Both the position numbers and the translations under genes were made by a program. From Kytococcus aerolatus (lineage in GTDB: Bacteria > Actinomycetota > Actinomycetes > Actinomycetales > Dermatophilaceae), in the NCBI RefSeq assembly GCF_900187395.1, contig NZ_FYEZ01000001.1, positions 620,001 through 684,000 of the forward strand: DNA of 64,000 nucleotides, given 5' to 3'. Shown piece by piece: positions 35,401 through 43,068 of the stretch. Position 1 is the first letter of the stretch. Every line of letters starts with the position of its first letter. The notes under the pieces were generated by a model. The model saw only the letters and a program-made list of their open reading frames with translations. It was not told where the DNA came from and ran no database searches.

Positions 35401-35568
35401 GGCCTCCAGGCGCTCCCGCAGGTCGGTGGCCGCGGCGCGCGTGGGCGCCAGCACGAGCACCTCCTCCAGCCGCCCCCCACCGGTGACGTGCTGGATCACC
35501 TCCTGCACGGCACGCTGCGAGGTGCCCGTGCCCGGGGCCCCCAGGACCAGCTCCACCGATGCCGTCAT
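32401..35568 (-). CDS. adnA: AdnA-type helicase/nuclease subunit with degenerate P-loop and Fe-S nuclease domain
   Basis: A 1055-residue partner of AdnB. The N-terminal motor is vestigial: the Walker A reads GAPGTGTS (10-17), with Thr replacing the catalytic Lys, and motif II is RLVVVDDAQEL. The C-terminal RecB-like nuclease keeps HVADLKSGQVG and the QLGAYQ motif. Four cysteines (one near 817 in DCALKGFL, then Cys1036, Cys1039 and Cys1045 in CRHCPVRTSC) frame it as in AddB/AdnA iron-sulfur nucleases. The complex processes DNA ends before RecA loading. The ATG at 35568 is near a TGGGAT hexamer at six bases. It is the first gene of the adnA-adnB operon. Confidence 0.92.
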   Translation of the reverse strand: MTASVELVLGAPGTGTSQRAVQEVIQHVTGGGRLEEVLVLAPTRAAATDLRERLEAELGVAATGMPVHSHQAFGFAVLAQRARREGLPAPTLLSGADQDAVLAELLQSSTGAGHPWPEEVVPALGTQGFRDELRDLFARAVEHGVTASELAALDDHQGEHGTPGLWRAAASLMTEFERVTALAAPAAVDAAWVVAAAADLLLVEDDLATQVLGPLRLVVVDDAQELTVGTHRLLTAALAGVSGRAVLLGDPDAATQGFRGARPELFVDWARSQGASVEVLEQGHRLGPGLAAVAERITGRVGAATVAHRTPAPAARRGGAEALVLPSPHVEAVRIATELRREHVLGEVPWGRMAVVVRGRAQSGRVRRALERAGVPVQVTGGGQPLTGHPVVSVLIDLLEAAVHAARTGDLSVDEERALAWLGSPLGGLDAAGVRRLRRLLLAGVGEQEGAAPVTSGELLVAALTEPPEVWEGRGAELGPLRRLATALTRGVEAARRTGGRSGDGRAGGPGVTAEEVLWAVWDGLGVADRWQRTALEGGVAGRRADSDLDAVMSLFALAEQFTERRPGAGPEVFVETVSSSGVARDSLVLGARRDAVQMLTPQTAAGGQWEVVLVAGVQAGAWPDLRLRGSLLGAGRLVDLVEGRHGELSDQIAAVRHDETRQFLVACTRATRRLVVTAVRDAEEQPSPFLDLVDPLPPGVETRPVSAWVPPLDLPTQVARARRELLLAAGAPGPRARPTGTEGPTDGARQERGIEQVDASRRAAWAGELVTLARAGVGAADPDRWWLGRRPSSAAPPWPEGTLAVARPSALGTWQDCALKGFLTAHGGQSPAGPQQELGILVHDVLADHPEAPVRELEAAVDAQWEEFGSPEVWWSRRDRERLSEWLRRYDTYRHECGRELVATEVPLDVTVGGVRLVGRVDRVERHPDSGALHVADLKSGQVGSPKELPENPQLGAYQVAVEAGGLQVVAPDAGTAAVSGGASLVQLAEGQTIRTIDRRQAALAAGEVDHAARLQETGREMLAATHLATVGDACRHCPVRTSCPAQPEGGQVA

Positions 35569-35620
35569 GCACCCATCCCAGCAGGCGCCCCCGACAACCT
35601 CACGACACGGTCCGGCCCGG

Positions 35621-36868
35621 TCACCAGATCGGCAGGTCGGGCTCCACCTGGTTGGCCCACTCCATGAGACCCCCCTCCAGCACGTACACGTTCGCGAAGC
35701 CCTGCTCGTGCAGCAGCCGAGCGGCCTCCGCCGAGCGCACCCCGTTGCGGCAGTACGTCACCACGCTGTCGTGCGGTCCGAGCACCTCCCGGGCACGGCC
35801 GGCCCGGACCTCCTCCAGCGGCAGGTGGTAGGAGGGCTCCAGCGCCCCCAGCTCCCGCTCGTGCTCCCCGCGCACGTCGACCAGCACGAAGGGCTCGAAG
35901 TCCTCCGGGCGCTCCAGCATCGCCTGCATGGTGGTGACCGGGATGAGCGAGGGCTCCCAGTGCTCGTCGGTCTGGACCGGGACGGCCTGGGTGCGCGACC
36001 ACGCCTCCTCGCCGGAGGTGTGCGGGCGGCACACCGTGCACTGCGGGTCGGCCGCCCGACGGTCCTCCGTCCACCGCTGGGTGAGGGTGTCCAGCTGCAG
36101 GATCCACCCGAGCAGGGACTCGTCCAGCCCGAGCACCAGCTTGAGCGCCTCGGCGGCCATCACCGAGCCGATCTGCCCGCAGGTGGGACCGAAGACGCCG
36201 TGCTCCGAGTAGACCCCGCCGTTCTCCTCGATGTCCTGGCTGCACTCCGAGCAGGGGCCGTGCGGCGGCCACCAGACCGCCACCCGGCCGTGGAACTGCG
36301 TGACCGCCCCCCAGACGTGCGGGATGCCGAGCTCCGCGCTGGCCGAGGCCAGCACCCGCCGCGTTCCGGGGTCGTCGGTGCAGTCCACGATGACGTCGTA
36401 GGGGGTCAGCAGCTCCACCGCGTTGTGGGCCTCGACATAGCCCTCCACGAGACGCACCGCCACGTGGGGGTTGATGCGCTGGGCGGCGTCCGCGGCCGCC
36501 TCCACCTTGCGCCGCCCGACGTCCGGGGTGCTGAACATCGGCTTGCGGTGGAGGTTGGACAGCTCGACCGCGTCCACGTCCGCCACCATGAGCTCCCCGA
36601 CGCCCGCCGCCGCGAGGTACTCCAGCACCGGCGAGGCCAGCCCGCCGAGACCGATGACCGCCACCCGCGCGGCCGAGGTGCGCCGCTGGCCGAGCATCCC
36701 GATGCCCGGGGTGGCGATGTGCCGGGCGTAGCGCTGCACGGTGCTGCGGTCGAACGGAGCGACCATGTCCTGCAGCGGCTGGCCGGGCCCCGGCATCCGG
36801 GGCTGCGGCGCCTCCTCGGGCTGGGCGGTCTCCGGCTGATGGTGCGGGACGTTCAGGGCGTCGGACAT
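35621..36868 (-). CDS. moeZ: Adenylyltransferase/sulfurtransferase MoeZ
   Basis: A 415-residue E1-like protein. Residues ~40-270 are a MoeB/ThiF adenylyltransferase domain (ARVAVIGLGGLASPVLEYLAAAG nucleotide loop, DNA-sequence-conserved NLHRKPMF, and zinc-binding CSEC/CTVC pairs). Residues ~310-415 form a rhodanese domain with active-site Cys near 372 (TYCRNGVRSAEAARLL). Enzymes of this type activate the C-terminus of MoaD- and CysO-like carrier proteins and load sulfur for molybdopterin, thiamine or cysteine synthesis. The ATG at 36868 lies seven bases after TAGGGT, suggesting a leaderless transcript; an ATG three codons upstream would fall in that spacer. A ~25-residue Pro/Gln-rich N-terminus is not conserved. 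Confidence 0.93.
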   Translation of the reverse strand: MSDALNVPHHQPETAQPEEAPQPRMPGPGQPLQDMVAPFDRSTVQRYARHIATPGIGMLGQRRTSAARVAVIGLGGLASPVLEYLAAAGVGELMVADVDAVELSNLHRKPMFSTPDVGRRKVEAAADAAQRINPHVAVRLVEGYVEAHNAVELLTPYDVIVDCTDDPGTRRVLASASAELGIPHVWGAVTQFHGRVAVWWPPHGPCSECSQDIEENGGVYSEHGVFGPTCGQIGSVMAAEALKLVLGLDESLLGWILQLDTLTQRWTEDRRAADPQCTVCRPHTSGEEAWSRTQAVPVQTDEHWEPSLIPVTTMQAMLERPEDFEPFVLVDVRGEHERELGALEPSYHLPLEEVRAGRAREVLGPHDSVVTYCRNGVRSAEAARLLHEQGFANVYVLEGGLMEWANQVEPDLPIW

Positions 36869-36964
36869 GGCCTCCACCCTACGGGGAAGCGCCGCGGCGG
36901 GCAGGAACTACGCTGGCCCGAGCCCGTCACCCCGCCGGACCCCCGGCCCACCCCAGGAGGACAC

Positions 36965-37192
36965 ATGGACATCCGCATCGGCATCCGCGACGTCGCCCGC
37001 GAGGTCACCCTCGAGTCCCAGCAGGACCGCCACGAGGTGGAGGCCCTCGTCACCGAGGCCCTGGAGGGTCGCACCACCGTCCTCGCCCTGCAGGACTCCC
37101 AGGGGCGCCGCGTGCTCGTCCCGGCCGCCGGCATCGCCTACGTGGACCTGGGCAGCGAGGACCGCGGGCGCGTGGGCTTCGGCGCCGTCTGA
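36965..37192 (+). CDS. DUF3107 family protein
   Basis: A 75-residue actinobacterial protein of unknown function (DUF3107). The whole family pattern is present: DIRIGIRDVAREVTLES, an acidic helix VEALVTEALEG, LALQDSQGRRVLVPAAGIAYVDL and a C-terminal RVGFG. It is small, acidic and without membrane segments, so it probably folds as a single alpha/beta domain. AGGAGG at 36955-36960 precedes the ATG by four bases, fixing the start. It lies between moeZ (divergent) and a DEAD-box helicase (same strand), an arrangement also seen near rhlE in mycobacteria (from memory). Transcription could continue into the helicase leader, as no terminator is obvious. Confidence 0.9.
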   Translation: MDIRIGIRDVAREVTLESQQDRHEVEALVTEALEGRTTVLALQDSQGRRVLVPAAGIAYVDLGSEDRGRVGFGAV

Positions 37193-37354
37193 GGCCCGCT
37201 CCCGACCCCCGTACGATGGGGGCTGTTCACGGTGCCCGGTCGGCACGACCATGACGCGGCGCCCGGCGCCCGGGGGTGAGGCAGGACGCCACCCCAGACC
37301 TTCTCCGATCGGCCCGCCCCACCCCGCTCGCCCGGGGCCGACCGCAGGAGAACC
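37193..37354 (+). promoter_or_regulatory. Long 5' leader of the DEAD-box helicase gene
   Basis: A TACGAT hexamer (37212-37217) would start transcription about 130 nt before the helicase ATG. The leader is very GC-rich and contains the self-complementary run GGCGCCCGGCGCCCGGG near 37259. Long structured leaders are common on RNA helicase genes that regulate themselves, so autoregulation is possible. No known riboswitch was recognised. Confidence 0.35.
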
Positions 37355-38830
37355 ATGACCGAGAAGACCTTCGCCGACTTCGACGTGCACCCGAAGATCG
37401 TCAGCGCGCTGGAGGCGCACGGGATCGTCCACCCCTTCCCCATCCAGGCGATGACGCTGCCGGTGGCCCTGAGCCGGCAGGACATCATCGGGCAGGCCAA
37501 GACCGGCACCGGCAAGACGCTGGGCTTCGGCGTGCCGATGGTGCAGAACGTCGTCACCCCCGACGACCCGGCCTTCAACGGGCTGGAGATGCCCGGCGCC
37601 CCGCAGGCCCTGGCCGTGGCACCGACCCGTGAGCTGGCCGTGCAGGTGGCCGGTGACCTGGAGCGGATCGCCGCCCCGCTGGGTGCGCGCGTGCTGACCG
37701 TCTACGGCGGGCGCGCCTACGAGCCGCAGATCGAGGCCCTCGAGCGGGGTGTGGAGATCGTGGTCGGCACCCCCGGTCGCCTCATCGACCTCGCCGAGCG
37801 CGGCCACCTGCGCCTCGGCCAGGCCCGCACGGTCGTCCTCGACGAGGCCGACGAGATGCTCGACCTGGGCTTCCTGCCGGACGTGGAGAAGCTCCTCTCG
37901 CTCACCCCGGCCGGCCGCCACACGATGCTCTTCTCCGCCACCATGCCGGGTGCCGTGGTGGCCATGGCCCGCCGGTACATGAACCAGCCCACCCACATCC
38001 GCGCGATGGAGGAGGTCCCCGGTGCCGGGGCGACGGTCGACGCCATCGACCAGTTCGTCTACCGCGCGCACGCCATGGACAAGGTGGAGATGCTCTCCCG
38101 CCTCCTGCAGGCCGAGGGCCGTGGCCTGACGATCGTCTTCACCCGCACCAAGCGCACCGCGGCGAAGGTGGCCGACCAGCTCGTGGAGCGCGGCTTCGCG
38201 GCCGGCGCCATCCACGGCGACCTCGGCCAGGGCGCCCGGGAGCAGGCGCTACGGGCCTTCCGCACCGGCAAGGTCGACGTCCTCGTGGCCACCGACGTGG
38301 CCGCCCGCGGCATCGACGTGGAGGAGGTCACGCACGTCGTGAACTACCAGTGCCCGGAGGACGAGAAGACCTATCTGCACCGCATCGGCCGCACCGGTCG
38401 CGCCGGGCACAGCGGCGTGGCCGTGACCCTCGTGGACTGGGACGACCTGCACCGCTGGGCGCTCATCAACAAGGCGCTGGAGCTCGGCGCCCCGGAACCG
38501 GCCGAGACCTACTCCACCTCCCCGCACTTCGCGGCGGACCTGAAGATCCCGCAGGGCGTGACCGGCGAGCTCCCGCGGGCCCAGCGCACGCGCGCCGGTC
38601 TCGACGCCGAGCGCCTGGACGACTCCGGCGACCTCAAGCCGGCCGGCCGGGGCGAGGGCGGCCGGGGCGGCTCCGGCTCGCGCGGTGGCTCCGGCGGGGG
38701 CCGCGGTCGCAGCGAGGGAGGCCGCTCCCGCGGTGGTGACGCCGACGCACGCCGGCAGGAGAAGGCCCCCGAGGGTGGCGCGCGCCGCCCGCGCCGCCGG
38801 CGCCGCACCCGCGGCGGCTCCGCCGGCTGA
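37355..38830 (+). CDS. DEAD-box ATP-dependent RNA helicase
   Basis: A 491-residue superfamily 2 RNA helicase. Q motif FPIQ near residue 28, Walker A AKTGTGKT (48-55), PTRELA, GTPGR, DEAD (about 165-168), SAT near 194, IVFTRTKRTA, TDVAARGIDVEEV and HRIGRTGRAG are all in place. The last ~60 residues are a Gly/Arg/Ser-rich basic tail (GGSGSRGGSGGGRGRSEGG) ending in RRPRRRRRTRGGS, typical of RNA-binding extensions in actinobacterial RhlE/DeaD-type helicases. The role is remodelling of ribosomal precursors or mRNA, often in cold or translation stress. AGGAGA lies before the ATG. The gene follows DUF3107 after a 162-nt leader and is convergent with the PHP gene. Confidence 0.93.
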   Translation: MTEKTFADFDVHPKIVSALEAHGIVHPFPIQAMTLPVALSRQDIIGQAKTGTGKTLGFGVPMVQNVVTPDDPAFNGLEMPGAPQALAVAPTRELAVQVAGDLERIAAPLGARVLTVYGGRAYEPQIEALERGVEIVVGTPGRLIDLAERGHLRLGQARTVVLDEADEMLDLGFLPDVEKLLSLTPAGRHTMLFSATMPGAVVAMARRYMNQPTHIRAMEEVPGAGATVDAIDQFVYRAHAMDKVEMLSRLLQAEGRGLTIVFTRTKRTAAKVADQLVERGFAAGAIHGDLGQGAREQALRAFRTGKVDVLVATDVAARGIDVEEVTHVVNYQCPEDEKTYLHRIGRTGRAGHSGVAVTLVDWDDLHRWALINKALELGAPEPAETYSTSPHFAADLKIPQGVTGELPRAQRTRAGLDAERLDDSGDLKPAGRGEGGRGGSGSRGGSGGGRGRSEGGRSRGGDADARRQEKAPEGGARRPRRRRRTRGGSAG

Positions 38831-38851
38831 CCCGAGGCCTGCGGAAGGGGA

Positions 38852-39712
38852 TCAGCCCCGGCGCCGCCAGAGCTCCTCGAGCTCGTCGGCGCCGGTGGTG
38901 TTCTCGGCCAACCGGTTCGGCTTGCCGTCACCGTGGAAGTCGCTCGCCCCCGTCGGGACGAGCTCGTAGGCATCCGCCCACCGCGCCGCCAGCACCCGCT
39001 CGCCCGCGTCGTGGTCCCGGTGGTGCACCTCGAGACCGGCCAGCCCGAGCTCCACCATCTGCTCGACCTCCTCGCGCACCACGACCCGCCCCCGTCGTCC
39101 CGCCAACGGGTGGGCCAGCACCACGACCCCACCGGCGGTCCGCACTGCCGGGATCACCTCGTCGACCGTCGGCACGGGGTGCGGCAGGTTGTAGCGCCCA
39201 CCCGGGCCGAGGACGGTCGCGAAGGCCTCGTCCCGGTCGGCCACCGCACCGAGGGCCACCAGGGCGTCGGCCACGTGGGGGCGCCCGGGGGTCGCCCCGG
39301 GCGGCACGTGCGCCCACACCTCCTCGACCCCCACCCCGTGGTCCGCGGCCACCAGCTCAGCCATCCGGTCCATCCGGCGCGCACGACCTCCCACCGTGGC
39401 CTCCAGCAGCTCCTGCACCGTGGCCCCCGGCCCTGCGCCCGGGTCCCCGTCCAGCTCGTAGGCCAGCAGGTGGACGCTCACCGGGCGCTCGCCCGCACGC
39501 GGGACGCAGGCACTGACCTCGATCCCGCAGCGCACCGCGATCCCGTGCCGCTGCCCTGCCGCCCGCGCCTCGGCCCAGCCGGCCGTCGTGTCGTGATCGG
39601 TGAGCACGATGCCGTCCAGCCCCGCCGCGGCGGCCTGACGCGCGAGCTCGGCCGGGGCGTCGGTGCCGTCGGAGGCGGTGGAGTGGACGTGCGGGTCCCA
39701 GCGCCCGCTCAC
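38852..39712 (-). CDS. PHP domain phosphoesterase (TrpH/YciV-like)
   Basis: A 286-residue PHP-fold metal-dependent phosphoesterase. The ligand motifs appear in order: DPHVHSTASDG at the N-terminus, LTDHDT near 36-41, GIEVSA near 62, HLLAY, RPHVADAL, VLAHPLAG and the C-terminal GASDFHGDGKP. Relatives include a 5'-3' exoribonuclease/3',5'-nucleoside bisphosphatase (YciV/TrpH), so RNA-fragment or pAp turnover is plausible. The GTG start at 39712 overlaps the stop of the upstream ThrE-type exporter gene (GTGA). The frame is open far upstream but is antisense-like there. It converges on the DEAD-box helicase gene with a 21-bp gap. Confidence 0.87.
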   Translation of the reverse strand: MSGRWDPHVHSTASDGTDAPAELARQAAAAGLDGIVLTDHDTTAGWAEARAAGQRHGIAVRCGIEVSACVPRAGERPVSVHLLAYELDGDPGAGPGATVQELLEATVGGRARRMDRMAELVAADHGVGVEEVWAHVPPGATPGRPHVADALVALGAVADRDEAFATVLGPGGRYNLPHPVPTVDEVIPAVRTAGGVVVLAHPLAGRRGRVVVREEVEQMVELGLAGLEVHHRDHDAGERVLAARWADAYELVPTGASDFHGDGKPNRLAENTTGADELEELWRRRG

Positions 39713-41325
39713 GTCTCCACCACGCGGCTGGCCTTGCGCTCCGAGCGGGTCAGACCGCGCGAGGTGCGGGCGACCCACGTCCCGAGGCTCACGCCCCCGG
39801 CCAGCGCCAGCCCGCTGGCCACGGCCCCCAGCAGGTCCTGCACGCCCAGCAGGTAGGTGGCCGGGTCGTTGTCCATGAGCTTGAACAGCCCGCGGTAGAC
39901 CATCCCGCCGGGCAGGAAGGGGACGATGATCGCCGTGGTGAGCGCCAGGGCGGGCACGTGGGCCAGCGAGGCGAGCCAGTTGGCCAGCACCGAGACGAGG
40001 GTGACCGCGAGGAAGACGCGCATCTCGTAGCCCGCCCCGGTGAAGTCGAGCGTCCAGAAGACGAAGAAGACCGTGGCGCCGAGCACCGAGGAGAGGGCCG
40101 CCGCCCGGAGGCTGGCGTAGGTGGCGATCGCCGCGAAGAAGCAGAAGACGAACGAGGACCCCACCAGGGTCACGAGGTCGTCCGAGAGGTAGGGGCGGTT
40201 GAGCACCGTCATCTGCACCCCCGCCCGGTGCGCCGCGGAGAGCACCAGGGCCACCCCGAGCGTCACCCCGAGCGTCATCATGACCACCTCGAAGGCGCGT
40301 GCGGCGGCCGTCACGTAGTAGCCGTCCAGGGCGTCCTGCGCGGTGCCGACCACCCCCAGACCGGCCAGCAGGACGATGATGCCGGCGGCCACGACGAGGG
40401 AGTGCACCTGGTTGCCCGGCGGATCGAGCGGCACCCCCCACAGGTGCGGGTCGTGCTCCTCGACGAGGTAGATGGCCACCGCGAACATCGTCGGGATGGC
40501 CGCGGCCACCGCCTGCCCGAAGAAGGGCGGCAGACCCCAGCGGCCCAGCCGGCCGAGGGTCTGGTCGATGAGCAGGGTGGAGACGAAGGTGATCACCCAG
40601 GTGACCATGTCGGCCCCGAGCAGGGCGGAGATGGCCGCTCCCATCATCGCCAGGGCGAAGCTCGTCACCCAGGGGCGGTAGGCCCGGGGGGCGTGGAGGA
40701 TCTCCTCCAGCCGCGCCGAGGCGCCGGCGAGGTCCTCGGGGTTCTCGGCCAGCTCGTCGACGAAGGTCTCCAGACGCTCCACCACGAGGTAGTCCGCCAC
40801 CCGGGCGCGCACGATGCGCATCACCGAGAGGGGGTCCTCCCCCAGTCCGCGGTGGATGCTCACGGTGATCGAGGTGTACGTGATGTCCACGTGGGCGGCC
40901 CGCACCCCGAAGGCCGCGGTGAGGCGCAGCACGGTGGCCACGACGTCCGCGGCCGGGGTGCCGGCGGCCAGCAGCGCCTCCCCGGTGCGCAGGGCGAGGT
41001 CGATGATGAGCCGGCCGCGGCGCTCGTCGAGATCCGAGTCCCCCGACTGGACCAGCGGCGTCGCGCTCGCCGGACGCACCACCTCCGAGAGCCGGATGAC
41101 CCGCCGGCGGGGTGCGGTCTCCTGCGGGGTGGTGGTCGGCCCGTCCGCCGGTCCGCGGACGGCCCCCGGGACGGAGCCGGGGCCGGCGAGCTCCGAGGGT
41201 TCCGTGACCTCTCCCGGGGCCGGCGCCTCCTCCACCGGGAGGGGCGTCGGTTCCTCCCCGGCCCGGTGCGCGAGCTCGTCGAGGCTCTGGGGTGCGCGAG
41301 AGAGGGACACGAGGCCAACTGTCAC
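39709..41325 (-). CDS. ThrE-type threonine/serine exporter family protein
   Basis: A 538-residue membrane protein. The first ~90 residues are a Pro/Glu-rich cytoplasmic region. Residues ~95-260 match the N-terminal ThrE domain (LDERRGRLIIDLALRTGEALLAAGTPAADVV, then ITVSIHRG). About ten helices follow (ALAMMGAAISALLGADMVTWV, LVVAAGIIVLLAGLGVVG, LVGSSFVFCFFAAIATYASL). The C-terminal half corresponds to the ThrE_2 domain, so both halves that are separate genes in some bacteria are fused here. The family exports threonine/serine or small dicarboxylates by proton motive force. The GTG at 41325 is taken as start; another GTG at 41310 is possible. The stop overlaps the PHP gene start. Confidence 0.88.
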   Translation of the reverse strand: MTVGLVSLSRAPQSLDELAHRAGEEPTPLPVEEAPAPGEVTEPSELAGPGSVPGAVRGPADGPTTTPQETAPRRRVIRLSEVVRPASATPLVQSGDSDLDERRGRLIIDLALRTGEALLAAGTPAADVVATVLRLTAAFGVRAAHVDITYTSITVSIHRGLGEDPLSVMRIVRARVADYLVVERLETFVDELAENPEDLAGASARLEEILHAPRAYRPWVTSFALAMMGAAISALLGADMVTWVITFVSTLLIDQTLGRLGRWGLPPFFGQAVAAAIPTMFAVAIYLVEEHDPHLWGVPLDPPGNQVHSLVVAAGIIVLLAGLGVVGTAQDALDGYYVTAAARAFEVVMMTLGVTLGVALVLSAAHRAGVQMTVLNRPYLSDDLVTLVGSSFVFCFFAAIATYASLRAAALSSVLGATVFFVFWTLDFTGAGYEMRVFLAVTLVSVLANWLASLAHVPALALTTAIIVPFLPGGMVYRGLFKLMDNDPATYLLGVQDLLGAVASGLALAGGVSLGTWVARTSRGLTRSERKASRVVET

Positions 41326-41393
41326 CCCGGGGAGGCCCGCGAATCAAGTCAACCCGCGGCCCCCGGAGAAGGCCCCCGTGACAGACTGGAGCG

Positions 41394-42887
41394 ATGAGTG
41401 AGCCCGAGAAGAAGCCAGACCACCGCAGCCGCCCCGACTCCCCGGCGTTCCGCGAATTCATCGCCGCCGACTGGGCCGAGCGGGACGTCTCGGGCGTCCA
41501 GCCGCTCGAGGCCGCCCGTCACGCCGCCCCGCGCCGCAGCGCACTCGCCGCCCAGTTCCCCGGCCAGACCCTCGTGGTGCCCGCCGGGGGTCTCAAGGTG
41601 CGCTCCAACGACACCGACTACGTGTTCCGTCCGCACTCGGCCTTCGCCCACCTGACCGGCCTGGGCGCCGACCGGGAGCCGGATGCCGTCCTGGTGATCC
41701 GCGCCCCCGAGGAGGGCTCCGAGGCCGAGCCGGAGGCGATCTTCTACTTCCGCCCGATGGGGGGCCGGGACTCCGAGGAGTTCTTCGCCGACTCCCGCTA
41801 CGGCGAGTTCTGGGTCGGGCCGCGCCCGGTCGAGGAGGACATCCGCCGCGAGCTGGGCCTGGACGCCCGCCACGTGGATAGCCTCGAGGAGGACCTGGTC
41901 GCGGACGCCGAGCACCTGCGCGTCATCGCCGATGCCGACCCGCAGGTCGCCGCCCTGGTGCGACGGGTCCGTGGTGACGAGCCGGTGAGCGCCGACCAGG
42001 ACCCCGCGACCGAGGCCGACGAGGAGCTGGCCCGCGCCGCCTCCGTGCTCCGTCTGGTGAAGGACGAGTGGGAGGCCGAGCAGATGCGCGAGGCCGTCCG
42101 CGCCACCGGCCGGGCCTTCGACGCCGTCATCGCATCGATCGACGAGGCCGTGGAGCGCGGCCGCGGCGAGCGCTGGGTGGAGGGCATGTTCGGCCTGTAC
42201 GCGCGCCACGCGGGCAACGGGGTGGGCTACGACTCCATCGTGGCCTCCGGCGACCACGCGAACACGCTGCACTGGATCCGCAACACCGGTGACCTGCGAC
42301 GCGGCGACCTGCTGCTCCTGGACGCCGGCGTGGAGGTCGACAGCCTCTACACCGCCGACGTCACCCGCACCCTGCCCATCAGCGGCACCTTCTCCGAGAC
42401 GCAGCGCAGGGTCTACGACGCCGTGTTCGCCGCGCAGGAGGCGGGGATCGCCGCGGTGAGGCCGGGCAACAAGTTCTCGGACGTGCACGCCGCCGCGATC
42501 CGGGTGATCGCCGAGCACCTCCACGAGTGGGGCCTGCTGCCCGAGGGCGTGTCCGTGGAGGACACCCTGGACCCGGAGGGCCAGTACCACCGCCGCTGGA
42601 TGGTGCACGGCACGAGCCACCACCTGGGCATCGACGTGCACGACTGCGCGTTGGCCCGCCGCGAGGAGTACATGGGCGCCGAGCTGCTGCCGGGCATGTG
42701 CCTGACCGTCGAGCCGGGCCTGTACTTCAAGGCCGACGACCTCAAGGTGCCCGAGGAGTTCCGCGGGATCGGCGTCCGCATCGAGGACGACGTGCTCGTC
42801 ACCGAGGACGGCTGCGAGAACCTGTCGGGCTTCATGCCGCGCACCGCGGACGACGTCGAGGCCTGGGTGGCCCGCCTGATGGGCTGA
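41394..42887 (+). CDS. pepP: Xaa-Pro aminopeptidase (aminopeptidase P, M24B)
   Basis: A 497-residue M24 metallopeptidase that removes N-terminal residues before proline. The N-terminal creatinase-like domain (residues ~45-215, DYVFRPHSAFAHLTGLG) is followed by the pita-bread catalytic domain. Its five metal ligands are visible: Asp in LLLDAGVEVDS, Asp in YTADVTR, His in HGTSHHLGIDVHD, Glu in LTVEPGLYF and Glu in GVRIEDDVLV. The length matches aminopeptidase P of actinobacteria. The ATG at 41394 lies six bases after CAGACT, suggesting leaderless transcription. It is divergent from the ThrE-type gene and is followed by a long hairpin. Confidence 0.93.
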   Translation: MSEPEKKPDHRSRPDSPAFREFIAADWAERDVSGVQPLEAARHAAPRRSALAAQFPGQTLVVPAGGLKVRSNDTDYVFRPHSAFAHLTGLGADREPDAVLVIRAPEEGSEAEPEAIFYFRPMGGRDSEEFFADSRYGEFWVGPRPVEEDIRRELGLDARHVDSLEEDLVADAEHLRVIADADPQVAALVRRVRGDEPVSADQDPATEADEELARAASVLRLVKDEWEAEQMREAVRATGRAFDAVIASIDEAVERGRGERWVEGMFGLYARHAGNGVGYDSIVASGDHANTLHWIRNTGDLRRGDLLLLDAGVEVDSLYTADVTRTLPISGTFSETQRRVYDAVFAAQEAGIAAVRPGNKFSDVHAAAIRVIAEHLHEWGLLPEGVSVEDTLDPEGQYHRRWMVHGTSHHLGIDVHDCALARREEYMGAELLPGMCLTVEPGLYFKADDLKVPEEFRGIGVRIEDDVLVTEDGCENLSGFMPRTADDVEAWVARLMG

Positions 42888-42921
42888 CCCCCGGTTGCCG
42901 GGGTCGCCCGGGCCCTCCCCC

Positions 42922-42991
42922 ACGACCATCACCTCCTGCCCAGGAGCATCACCTGTTCCGGTGAGCCCCCTGCGCAGGAGGTGATGGTCGT
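42922..42991 (+). repeat. Long inverted repeat/hairpin downstream of pepP
   Basis: Perfect 18-bp arms, ACGACCATCACCTCCTGC (42922-42939) and its complement (42974-42991), enclose a 34-nt loop. The loop can itself pair TCACC with GGTGA and repeats CATCACCT from the arm. It lies between pepP and the yceI promoter and could be a terminator. The nested, sequence-rich arms also resemble dispersed palindromic elements. Confidence 0.6.
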
Positions 42992-43011
42992 TCGGCACCC
43001 CGCCCCCATTG

Positions 43012-43044
43012 TTGACACGTCACCTTTCAACTCTTTATAGTTGA
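43012..43044 (+). promoter_or_regulatory. yceI promoter with overlapping palindromic operator
   Basis: A consensus -35 TTGACA (43012-43017), an 18-bp spacer and a near-consensus -10 TATAGT (43036-43041) form the best sigma-A promoter in the window. A perfect inverted repeat TCAACT-N6-AGTTGA (43027-43044) covers the -10, the size and position of a MarR-type repressor site. The region is clearly richer in A/T than its surroundings. Confidence 0.75.
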
Positions 43045-43068
43045 CGTATCACCAACCAAGGAGGATGC

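Noticed and set aside
37250-37290. Possible riboswitch in the DEAD-box helicase leader
   Set aside because: The GGCGCC-rich run can fold, but no conserved riboswitch core was recognised. It is kept only as a leader with possible autoregulation.
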